NCBI GenBank assembly: GCA_012837155.1
Contig: CP051546.1
Span: forward strand, 736,347-800,346
Source: Flavobacterium sp.
Lineage (GTDB): Bacteria > Bacteroidota > Bacteroidia > Flavobacteriales > Flavobacteriaceae
DNA: 64,000 bases
Direction of reading: 5' to 3'
Under the pieces are notes generated by a model, which worked only from the letters and a program-made list of their open reading frames with translations, was not told where the DNA came from and did not search any database. The position numbers and the translations under genes were made by a program. Below, piece after piece: positions 1-7,277 of this stretch. How positions within the stretch are numbered: the first letter of the stretch is position 1; every line of letters begins with the position of its first letter.

Positions 1-407
1 AAGGAAATGACAAAATAGCCTTGATTGGTGTCGAAAATTGGGGCAAAAATTTCAAAAAGGCGGGAGATGTTAATTTAGCTTCTGCTCATTTGTTAAAAGA
101 AGATTTTAAAATTTTGATGAGTCATGATCCAAGCCATTGGGAATATGAAGTAAAAAATCACGATAAAAATTTTCATTTAACGCTTTCAGGTCACACACAC
201 GGAATGCAATTTGGTATAGAAATCCCTGGCGTTATTCAATGGAGTCCCATACAATATTTTTATAAACAATGGGCTGGATTGTATGAAAATTTGGGAAGAT
301 ATGTATATGTAAATAGAGGTTTTGGTTTTCATGCTTATTCAGGAAGAGTTGGAATTATGCCTGAGATTACGGTTATCGAACTAAAAAAGGGTAAGAATGT
401 GGCATAA
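1..407 (+). CDS. Metallophosphoesterase, C-terminal part (cut by window edge)
   Basis: The reading frame is open from the first bases, so the gene begins outside the window and only about the last 130 residues are seen. The fragment contains SHDPSHW and LSGHTHGMQFG, matching the late metal-binding blocks of calcineurin-like phosphoesterases (the GHTHG histidines bind the binuclear metal centre). The tail, with YVNRGFGFHAYSGR and MPEITVIEL, is typical of the membrane-associated phosphoesterase family of Bacteroidota (YkuE/YaeI-like). The substrate cannot be read from the fragment. A membrane-anchored N-terminus is expected from the family but is not visible here. Confidence 0.85.
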   Translation, partial: GNDKIALIGVENWGKNFKKAGDVNLASAHLLKEDFKILMSHDPSHWEYEVKNHDKNFHLTLSGHTHGMQFGIEIPGVIQWSPIQYFYKQWAGLYENLGRYVYVNRGFGFHAYSGRVGIMPEITVIELKKGKNVA

Positions 408-481
408 TTCGTTTAAAATGCTACATTTGTAAATTAAAATATCTCTTTTAAGTAGATTAAAAAATTAAATTAGTTGATTTT

Positions 482-777
482 ATGTCAAAATTTGGAGAAC
501 TTATAAGCACTCAAATTCCTGTGTTGATTGATTTTACACAGATTGGAATGAATCATCAGTTTCGATGCATCCAGTAATAAGAGATGTTGCAGCAGCTTTA
601 GGCGATAAGGCGAAAGTAATAAAAATTGATGTCGATAAAAATCAGGAACTAGCTGATGCGTTACGTATCAAAGGACTTCCTACTTTGATGATTTACAAGG
701 AAGGGCAAATGATTTGGAGACAATCCGGCGAATTAGATGCTAATACAATCATTGGTTTGGTTCAAGAACATCTTTAG
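482..777 (+). CDS. Thioredoxin-fold protein lacking CxxC, single-base frameshift
   Basis: A start at 482 gives MSKFGELISTQIPVLIDF. The frame then breaks in a T run at about 532-535; adding one T restores it through to the stop at 777 (about 98 residues). The C-terminal half has the thioredoxin signatures VIKIDVDKN and the cis-proline block LRIKGLPTLMIY. Where thioredoxins carry CGPC, the repaired frame has a Trp-Asn-Glu-Ser-Ser stretch with no cysteine, so this is a thioredoxin fold without redox chemistry. Its role is unknown; chaperone-like or scaffold functions are inference. The missing T is more likely a sequencing error than inactivation, because the rest of the frame is well preserved. 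Confidence 0.8.
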
Positions 778-808
778 TTGTTATTGCGAGGAACGAAGCA
801 ATCTCATT

Positions 809-1516
809 TTATTTAATTGTATCGAACACAAATTCTTTTTCTTTCCAATATTTTAAGGCTTTTGGCAAAGTATATTCCAAATTTGGAAATGCTTTTTTGC
901 TGTCGTGAAAAACGATTATACTTCCTGAAGTCACGTTTTGAAGCACATTTTCTAGACATTTTTCTTTGGAAATAGACGTGTCAAAATCAGCACTCAAAAC
1001 GTCCCACATAATTATTTTGTACCCCAATTGGCGCAGTTTTTTTGACTGTGATGGTTTTATTTTTCCGTAAGGAGGACGGAAAAGATTGCAGATTTCAGGT
1101 TGCAGACCCAAGCCTCTATAATTACCCAGACGAACTGGCGAAGCATTGCAGGTTGGAGACTGACCACTAACTGTTGACCACTGCATACTGTTTTCTAAAT
1201 ATTCTTCAGTCGAAGTTTTCCAACCGTTCAAGTGATTGAAAGTATGATTTCCTATTGAATGCCCATTTACAATAAGTTTTTCGAAAATTTCAGGGTATTT
1301 TTCGATGTTATGTCCTATGCAAAAAAAAGTGGCTTTGGCATTGTGTTTTTCCAACTCTCGCAAAACCCATTCTGTGATTTCTGGAGTTGGACCGTCGTCA
1401 AAAGTAAGGTAGATTTTGTTTTCGGAATTGGGAATATCCCAAACGTAATTTCGGAATATTTTTTTAATAAAACGGTTTGTTTTTATCCAATAAGAGCTCA
1501 TCATTCTAGTTTTCAT
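809..1516 (-). CDS. Polysaccharide deacetylase family protein (NodB domain)
   Basis: The NodB/CE4 fold is shown by LTFDDGPTPEITEW (motif 1, metal-binding Asp), GHSIGNHTFNH (motif 2, metal-binding His), LFRPPYGK (motif 3) and a late IIVFHDS block. Such enzymes remove N-acetyl groups from peptidoglycan or other glycans in the envelope. The frame is open further upstream to 1573, but a terminator-like hairpin lies at 1522-1562, so starts at 1516 or 1504 are preferred. Between motifs 2 and 3 is an extra segment of about 30 residues encoded by repeat-like DNA (about 1088-1187), which looks like an in-frame insertion of short dispersed repeats. The first residues are basic and hydrophobic, suggesting membrane association. 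Confidence 0.85.
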   Translation of the reverse strand: MKTRMMSSYWIKTNRFIKKIFRNYVWDIPNSENKIYLTFDDGPTPEITEWVLRELEKHNAKATFFCIGHNIEKYPEIFEKLIVNGHSIGNHTFNHLNGWKTSTEEYLENSMQWSTVSGQSPTCNASPVRLGNYRGLGLQPEICNLFRPPYGKIKPSQSKKLRQLGYKIIMWDVLSADFDTSISKEKCLENVLQNVTSGSIIVFHDSKKAFPNLEYTLPKALKYWKEKEFVFDTIK

Positions 1517-1521
1517 AAATA

Positions 1522-1562
1522 AAAAAATGCAGCGGTATTTTTCAATAGCGCTACATTTTTTA
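1522..1562 (-). terminator. Intrinsic terminator after the GT117 gene
   Basis: Read on the minus strand, an imperfect stem of the type AAAAAATG(T/C)AGCG...CGCT(G)CATTTTTT lies just downstream of the GT117 stop codon at 1589 and ends in a T run. It sits directly before the deacetylase start, which argues that the deacetylase begins at 1516 or 1504 and has its own promoter. Confidence 0.6.
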
Positions 1563-1588
1563 GTTGAATTCAAGATTTTTATAGTTTG

Positions 1589-4500
1589 TTACTCTTTTTC
1601 ACGACCAAATCGCGAAAACATTTTAATATAGGTATTAAAGGGAGCTCTGTTTTTATTATAAAACGCAACATCTCCGCTTTCTTTCATTGTTTGTAGTAAG
1701 CTTCGGTAACGCTCAATATCAGTAACAATATCAATGGCAACATCAGCCTGTTCAAACGCTTTTAGACCTCCATAATAATTAAGACTTTCTTTGTATTTAG
1801 TCATTAATTGAGTTAAAAGTTGTTGGGCTTTTGCTTTTTCACCCACTTTGTAATACCCTCTAGCAAAAGGTTCTATCATCGAATAATAATTAAATTTATC
1901 CAAAGGCATTTTTGTTATGGCCAAATCAATCACGTTTTTCGCTTTGTCCAGTTGTCCTTCGGCTATTAACTTATCCATCAATCTAGAAAGTACGGAACGA
2001 TAGGAAATACTGTTTCTTCTGGTTTCTGTATCGTGATAAATAGCGTTGCTATCGCTATTGCCCCAATCCCATTTCATTACTATAGCATACATTTTATCGG
2101 CATCGATACCTCCCATATCCATTGGGCTTGTGTCTTTTTCGAACTTTGTTTTTATTGGAGTCAATTTATAAAGCATTCCTTCTAATTGAAGATAATCCTT
2201 CATCCATAAATAATCGTCATCTTCAAAAGCTCCAGGGCTAAAATAAATAGGTCTTTTCCAGTTGTTATTAGCCACAATATCAAGCATCATCAGTCTGTTT
2301 TTGTACAAAGCATTCCCTTTGATATTAACGTCGATATAAGGAACAATAGAGTCATTGTCTTTTATGGAAACCATTTTGTTTTGGAGAATGACATTTTTAT
2401 CTACCGGAATCCTGATTTTGTCTGTTGGATAAAAATGGATGGTTTGCCCGTTTTGCATATCAACGGTAGATTTTGGATTTTTTATAAAATTGATAAAATC
2501 TTTTATATCCCAACGACTATCAATTTTTTGAATATGCGCCACATAATCTAGCTTGTCGCCTACATATTGGTCATGAGTAAATGAAATAGGCAAAGGCTCA
2601 GAGTTGTATGCTTTTGCTTTCATTTGGTCAATATACCAATCGGTCATAAACAAACTTGTGTTTACAATTTTAACATCTGTTCTGATGTGCTCAATTTCTT
2701 GGGCGTACCAAAGGGGGAAGGTGTCGTTATCGCCAATGGTAAATAAAATTGCATTTGGATCACAAGAAGTCAGATAGGCTTTTGCCAATGCTACTGCGGT
2801 ATACCTATTAGAGCGATCGTGATCGTTCCAGTTTTGCATTGCCATAAGAACAGGAACTGCTAATAAACTTGCGCCTATAATTAGAGGGGCTGCAATTTTT
2901 GGCTTCAAATAGCTTTGAAAACTTTCATACAACGAATATACTCCAAAACCTATCCAAATCGCAAATACATAGAAAGAACCAACTAGGGCATAATCTCTTT
3001 CGCGAGGTTCAAAAGGTCTTTCGTTGAGGTAAATTTTCAAGGCAATTCCTAAAAATAGGAAGAGCACTAAAAGAACATAAAAACTTTTTCTATCTCTGCT
3101 GGCATGATAAAATATTCCTATGAGTCCCAAAATAAGCGGTAAAAAGAAATATACATTACGCCCTTTGTTATTCAATACATCCGAAGGTAAATTTTGCTGA
3201 GAACCTAAATGCAATTCATCTATAAAAGTGATTCCGCTAAGCCAATTTCCGTCTTGATAATCATATTTCCCTTGAATGTCGTTTTGACGTCCTACGAAAT
3301 TCCACATTAAATACCTAAAGTACATATAGCCAAATTGGTATTCGAACATAAATCGTAGATTGTCTGTTGTTGATGGCTTTTCGACAATTAAATACTCGCT
3401 GTAACTTCGCAAGAATTTAACATAACCCTCATTATCAATTTGTTTCTGAGCATACGCTTGTCTAAATTCTTGAACTGTTTTTTCGATTTCATTTCTTAAT
3501 TGAGCTTCCGCTTTGTTCAGTTCTTCTTCGCTTAGTTTGCTTGGATCGATGCCGTATTTTGGCAAATCATCTGCATAAGCATAATCAGGATTTATTCTAA
3601 ATTGAGGCGGATTGGTAAAATTAATGTAGTTTTCTATATTATCGCCACTCCACAATCTAGGTAAAATCGTTTTTTGAGCGTCATCGCTATTCTGTTCTGC
3701 ATTTTTGTAGTTATTTACAATAATATACTTTCCTGTTTTGTAGTCTCTTTCATAGTTAGGCGCTTTGTCTAAATAAGGATTGTCTTTATCTAAACCTGCA
3801 AAAGCTTCAGTATATTGAGGGCCATAAAACAATGGATTAGAACCATATTGTTCTCTGTTGTAATACGCTAAAACTTCACGAGCATCCGAAGGCTTATTTT
3901 CGTTGATTACTGTATTGGCATTGGCACGAATAGGCAACATCATCCAAGTGGAGAATCCTATCAAGATAAATAAAATGCACAGTATAAGAGTGTTAATTGC
4001 TACGTATCCTTTGCTTCGGGTGTATTTTAAACTAAAGTAAAAGAAAGCCACTAAAAGTAAAACAACAAAAATTGTTCCTGAGTCGAATGGCAGACCCAAA
4101 TCATTAACCATAAAAACTTCAGTTTTACCAAAGAAAGCCATGGTTAACGGCAGAAGTAATTTAAAAATAAACAACAAAACCGCCACAACAACAATGTTGG
4201 CAATTATAAAATTTTTGATGGTAACTACCTTATAATGTTTGAAAAAATAAAGAAACCCTATAGCCGGAATTGCTAATAAAGCCATAAAATGGACTCCAAA
4301 CGAAAGTCCAACTACAAGCGAAATAATCAATAACCAACGATTTCCTCTAGGGGTTTCCATATCTTGTTCCCAACGTAAACCCAACCAAAGCAGTAATGCA
4401 ATAAATAAAGAAGCCATTGCATAAACTTCGGCTTCTACGGCACTAGACCAAAAACTATCGGAAAAAGTATAAGCTAATGAACCTATAAGAGAACTCCCAA

Positions 4501-4864
4501 GAATAACAATACAATTATTTTTAGTAAGTTCAGAATAGCTAGATATTATTTTCTTCAAAATCATTGAAGAAGACCAAAACAGGAATAAATGGTAAAGGCA
4601 CTCGAAAAAAACCGACATCATATTTACCATTAATGCAATATGCTTGTCATCTATGGCAAACATAGCAAAGAAAGCACCAATCATCTGGAATAGTGGTGCT
4701 CCTGGAGGATGTCCTACTTGAAGTTTTGCCGCAGTAGCAATGTATTCTCCACAATCCCAAAAACTCATCGAAGGCTCAACAGTCAAGGTGTATGTTACCA
4801 ATGCAATCGCAAACGCAAACCAACCCGTAATCGTATTCCATTTATTGAAATTGAAATTTGCCAT
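1589..4864 (-). CDS. DUF2723 membrane protein (GT117-type protein glycosyltransferase)
   Basis: This 1091-residue protein begins with the DUF2723 signature: an N-terminal membrane helix followed by FWDCGEYIATAAKLQVGHPPG (residues about 35-55), the acidic catalytic-type motif after the first helix in GT-C fold transferases. About ten further hydrophobic segments run to residue 720, followed by a soluble C-terminal half containing a second block (DNDTFPLWYAQE) and helical TPR-like repeats near the end. Members are assigned to CAZy GT117 and are implicated in O-glycosylation of periplasmic and surface proteins in Bacteroidota; the donor is probably a polyprenyl-linked sugar. The full length is typical of the family and no defect is seen. 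Confidence 0.9.
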   Translation of the reverse strand: MANFNFNKWNTITGWFAFAIALVTYTLTVEPSMSFWDCGEYIATAAKLQVGHPPGAPLFQMIGAFFAMFAIDDKHIALMVNMMSVFFECLYHLFLFWSSSMILKKIISSYSELTKNNCIVILGSSLIGSLAYTFSDSFWSSAVEAEVYAMASLFIALLLWLGLRWEQDMETPRGNRWLLIISLVVGLSFGVHFMALLAIPAIGFLYFFKHYKVVTIKNFIIANIVVVAVLLFIFKLLLPLTMAFFGKTEVFMVNDLGLPFDSGTIFVVLLLVAFFYFSLKYTRSKGYVAINTLILCILFILIGFSTWMMLPIRANANTVINENKPSDAREVLAYYNREQYGSNPLFYGPQYTEAFAGLDKDNPYLDKAPNYERDYKTGKYIIVNNYKNAEQNSDDAQKTILPRLWSGDNIENYINFTNPPQFRINPDYAYADDLPKYGIDPSKLSEEELNKAEAQLRNEIEKTVQEFRQAYAQKQIDNEGYVKFLRSYSEYLIVEKPSTTDNLRFMFEYQFGYMYFRYLMWNFVGRQNDIQGKYDYQDGNWLSGITFIDELHLGSQQNLPSDVLNNKGRNVYFFLPLILGLIGIFYHASRDRKSFYVLLVLFLFLGIALKIYLNERPFEPRERDYALVGSFYVFAIWIGFGVYSLYESFQSYLKPKIAAPLIIGASLLAVPVLMAMQNWNDHDRSNRYTAVALAKAYLTSCDPNAILFTIGDNDTFPLWYAQEIEHIRTDVKIVNTSLFMTDWYIDQMKAKAYNSEPLPISFTHDQYVGDKLDYVAHIQKIDSRWDIKDFINFIKNPKSTVDMQNGQTIHFYPTDKIRIPVDKNVILQNKMVSIKDNDSIVPYIDVNIKGNALYKNRLMMLDIVANNNWKRPIYFSPGAFEDDDYLWMKDYLQLEGMLYKLTPIKTKFEKDTSPMDMGGIDADKMYAIVMKWDWGNSDSNAIYHDTETRRNSISYRSVLSRLMDKLIAEGQLDKAKNVIDLAITKMPLDKFNYYSMIEPFARGYYKVGEKAKAQQLLTQLMTKYKESLNYYGGLKAFEQADVAIDIVTDIERYRSLLQTMKESGDVAFYNKNRAPFNTYIKMFSRFGREKE

Positions 4865-5047
4865 ATTTTATATGCTAAAATTTAGTTTTATTTTTAAGCT
4901 ACAAAGAAAATGTTTTTTTGTGTAACGACACGAGCATTAACAAAAATTTCTAAAATAACAAATGGCAGCAATGAGAATCTCTATTTTTGAGGTTTCAATG
5001 CGGTTCAAACGGCAATAAAAAGTTTTTTAATAAAAAGAGGGTAAAAA

Positions 5048-5078
5048 TTTGTAAACATTAAAATTTGTATTAAATTTG
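5048..5078 (+). promoter_or_regulatory. Bacteroidota-type promoter for tRNA-Gln
   Basis: TTTG at 5048-5051 is followed after 19 bases by TAAATTTG at 5071-5078, a full match to the TTTG-N17-20-TAnnTTTG consensus of the Bacteroidota housekeeping sigma factor. Transcription would start at about 5083, shortly before the tRNA. Confidence 0.75.
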
Positions 5079-5101
5079 CACTCGCTTAACGGCAATGGAA
5101 T

Positions 5102-5172
5102 TGGTCTATGGTGTAATGGTAACACAACTGTTTTTGGTGCAGTCTTTCAAGGTTCGAGTCCTTGTAGACCAA
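5102..5172 (+). tRNA. tRNA-Gln (anticodon TTG)
   Basis: The acceptor stem TGGTCTA (5102-5108) pairs with TAGACCA (5165-5171), discriminator A. The D arm contains GTGTAATGGTAACAC, the anticodon stem ACTGT/GCAGT closes the loop TTTTGGT (anticodon TTG), and the T arm has GGTTCGAGTCC. No CCA is encoded. A promoter lies upstream and a strong terminator directly follows, so it is transcribed alone. Confidence 0.95.
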
Positions 5173-5173
5173 C

Positions 5174-5207
5174 AAAAAGCCTTTCAAACAATTGAAAGGC
5201 TTTTTTA
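5174..5207 (+). terminator. Terminator of tRNA-Gln
   Basis: A 14-bp perfect stem (AAAAAGCCTTTCAA with TTGAAAGGCTTTTT) with an ACAA loop starts two bases after the tRNA and is A/T-flanked on both sides, so it could work in both directions. Confidence 0.9.
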
Positions 5208-5356
5208 TTTTCCAAAAGGAATAGAATGTATAAATGCAAATTATTTTTAACAAAAAAATCCAATTCTGAATTAAAACAAAATGGAAGTTGTTAAAAGATA
5301 AGGTATACTAGAGTGTGCAAAATAGAAGAAAATTTTTCGTCTTAAAACATTGATTT

Positions 5357-5385
5357 TTTGATTTATAAAAAAAACACTATATTTG
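5357..5385 (+). promoter_or_regulatory. Promoter of the rimP-nusA-infB operon
   Basis: TTTG (5357-5360), a 17-base spacer and TATATTTG (5378-5385) match the TTTG/TAnnTTTG consensus. The predicted start near 5390 gives a leader of about 55 bases that contains the hairpin at 5415-5435. Confidence 0.75.
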
Positions 5386-5414
5386 CGCTGTTATTTACTA
5401 AAAAACTAGATAAT

Positions 5415-5440
5415 GAGGCACGCATAGCGTGCCTCTTTTT
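5415..5440 (+). promoter_or_regulatory. Terminator-like leader hairpin in front of rimP (possible attenuator)
   Basis: A perfect 9-bp GC-rich stem GAGGCACGC / GCGTGCCTC with an ATA loop is followed by five T residues, ending eight bases before the rimP start codon. By structure this is an intrinsic terminator, yet it lies between the promoter and the first gene of an operon that encodes the termination factor NusA. Autoregulation of the operon through NusA-stimulated termination is a reasonable inference. Another possibility is a terminator of an unannotated short transcript. Confidence 0.65.
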
Positions 5441-5447
5441 ATAAAAT

Positions 5448-5912
5448 ATGACATTTAAAGATAAAATAAACACCTTATTAACGGAAAGTCTTTTAGAAAA
5501 ACCATCTGTTTTTTTGATAGACTTAATCATTACTGACGCGTTTAAAGTCATCATAACTTTAGACGGCGACAATGGAGTAGCTTTGCAAGATTGCATAGAT
5601 ATTAGTCGGGCGATTGATGCTAATTTAGATAGAGAAGAACAAGACTTCTCTTTAGAAGTAGCCTCTGTGGGAGTTGGATCGCCATTAAAAATGATTCGAC
5701 AATACAAAAAAAACGTAGGAAGAACAGTAATAGTAAAATTAGCTACCGAAACAATTGAAGCAGAATTAGTTGAAGCTAATGATAATTTTATAATTTTGTC
5801 ATGGAAAGCAAGAGAACCCAAAAAACTTGGAAAAGGAAAAGAAACGGTTCATAAAAGAAAAGAAATACTTTATTCAGAAATAAAAGAAGCAATCGTTACA
5901 GTAACATTTTAA
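5448..5912 (+). CDS. rimP: Ribosome maturation factor RimP
   Basis: This 154-residue protein matches RimP, which helps assemble the 30S subunit. It shows the N-terminal domain block with [21 protein letters not shown] followed by [24 protein letters not shown], the conserved hinge where most bacteria have LEVSSPGLDRPL; the C-terminal SH3-like barrel follows. The gene opens the rimP-nusA-infB operon, 13 bases before nusA, which is the standard bacterial arrangement. A terminator-like hairpin lies immediately upstream and may control read-through into the operon. Confidence 0.93.
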   Translation: MTFKDKINTLLTESLLEKPSVFLIDLIITDAFKVIITLDGDNGVALQDCIDISRAIDANLDREEQDFSLEVASVGVGSPLKMIRQYKKNVGRTVIVKLATETIEAELVEANDNFIILSWKAREPKKLGKGKETVHKRKEILYSEIKEAIVTVTF

Positions 5913-5925
5913 TTAATTAGTTGGC

Positions 5926-7179
5926 ATGGAAAATTTAGCATTAATCGATTCATTTTCAGAGTTTAAAGACGATAAACTTATTGATCGTGTAACGCTTATG
6001 GCGATATTAGAAGATGTATTTAGAAATGCATTGAAGAAAAAATTTGGTTCAGATGATAATTTTGACATTATTATCAATCCTGATAAAGGCGATATGGAAA
6101 TTTGGAGAAGAAGAGTTATCGTTGCTGATGATGATTTGGATTTAGAAAATGAAGAAATTACATTAACCGAAGCTAGAAAAATAGAGCCTGATTTCGAAAT
6201 TGGAGAGGAAGTTTCTGAAGAAGTAAAGTTAATCGACCTTGGAAGAAGAGCTATTTTGGCTTTGCGCCAAAATTTGATTTCTAAGATTCACGAACATGAT
6301 AATACTAATCTTTACAAACAATTTAAAGATTTAATTGGCGAAATTTATACTGCCGAAGTGCACCACGTTCGTCCAAGAGTAGTAATTTTGATTGACGATG
6401 AAGGAAATGAAATTGTGCTTCCAAAAGAAAAACAAATTCCATCTGATTTTTTCCGCAAAGGAGACAATGTGCGTGGGATTATTGAAAGCGTAGAATTAAA
6501 AGGAAATAAACCTCAAATAATTATGTCTAGAACTTCAGAAAAGTTCTTAGAAAAGTTATTCGAACAAGAAATTCCTGAAGTTTTCGACGGTTTGATTATG
6601 ATTAAAAACGTAGTGAGAATCCCTGGCGAAAAAGCAAAAGTAGCTGTCGATTCTTATGATGATAGAATTGATCCCGTAGGTGCTTGTGTGGGGATGAAAG
6701 GGTCTCGTATTCATGGAATTGTTCGTGAACTAGGAAACGAAAATATCGACGTAATCAATTATACAAGTAACATTCAACTTTATATTACAAGAGCATTAAG
6801 TCCTGCAAAAGTTTCGTCTATCAAGATTAATGAAGAAACAAAAAGAGCAGAAGTTTTCTTGAAATTAGAAGAAGTTTCCAAAGCAATTGGTAGAGGCGGA
6901 CACAATATTAAGTTGGCAGGTCAATTAACAGGGTATGAACTTGATGTTATTCGCGAAGGAGATGTTGCTGGTGCTGCCGCAGATGAAGATGATGTTGAAT
7001 TAACAGAGTTTTCAGATGAAATTGAAGAATGGGTTATTGAAGAGTTTGCAAAAATTGGTTTAGATACTGCAAAAAGTATTTTGAAACAAGATGTAGACGA
7101 TTTAGTAAGAAGAACAGACCTAGAAGAAGAAACTATTCTAGATGTAATGAGAATATTAAAAGAAGAATTTGAAGGATAG
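5926..7179 (+). CDS. nusA: Transcription termination/antitermination factor NusA
   Basis: NusA binds RNA polymerase and nascent RNA and modulates pausing, termination and antitermination. The 417 residues run in the expected order: N-terminal polymerase-binding domain (about 1-130), S1 domain (about 135-205, with FFRKGDNVRGIIESV), and two KH domains (about 230-350, with DPVGACVGMKGSRI and AIGRGGHNIKLAGQLTGY). A short acidic C-terminal tail replaces the acidic repeats of E. coli NusA, normal for Bacteroidota. It lies between rimP and infB in one operon. Confidence 0.96.
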   Translation: MENLALIDSFSEFKDDKLIDRVTLMAILEDVFRNALKKKFGSDDNFDIIINPDKGDMEIWRRRVIVADDDLDLENEEITLTEARKIEPDFEIGEEVSEEVKLIDLGRRAILALRQNLISKIHEHDNTNLYKQFKDLIGEIYTAEVHHVRPRVVILIDDEGNEIVLPKEKQIPSDFFRKGDNVRGIIESVELKGNKPQIIMSRTSEKFLEKLFEQEIPEVFDGLIMIKNVVRIPGEKAKVAVDSYDDRIDPVGACVGMKGSRIHGIVRELGNENIDVINYTSNIQLYITRALSPAKVSSIKINEETKRAEVFLKLEEVSKAIGRGGHNIKLAGQLTGYELDVIREGDVAGAAADEDDVELTEFSDEIEEWVIEEFAKIGLDTAKSILKQDVDDLVRRTDLEEETILDVMRILKEEFEG

Positions 7180-7277
7180 TCAAAATTCTTAAAAAAATAA
7201 ATTTCAAACCTTGTTTTTCCTCTCTTTTGGAGAGTTAGGATTGGGAACAATAAAAAAGGTAATATTAAAAAGGTTTT

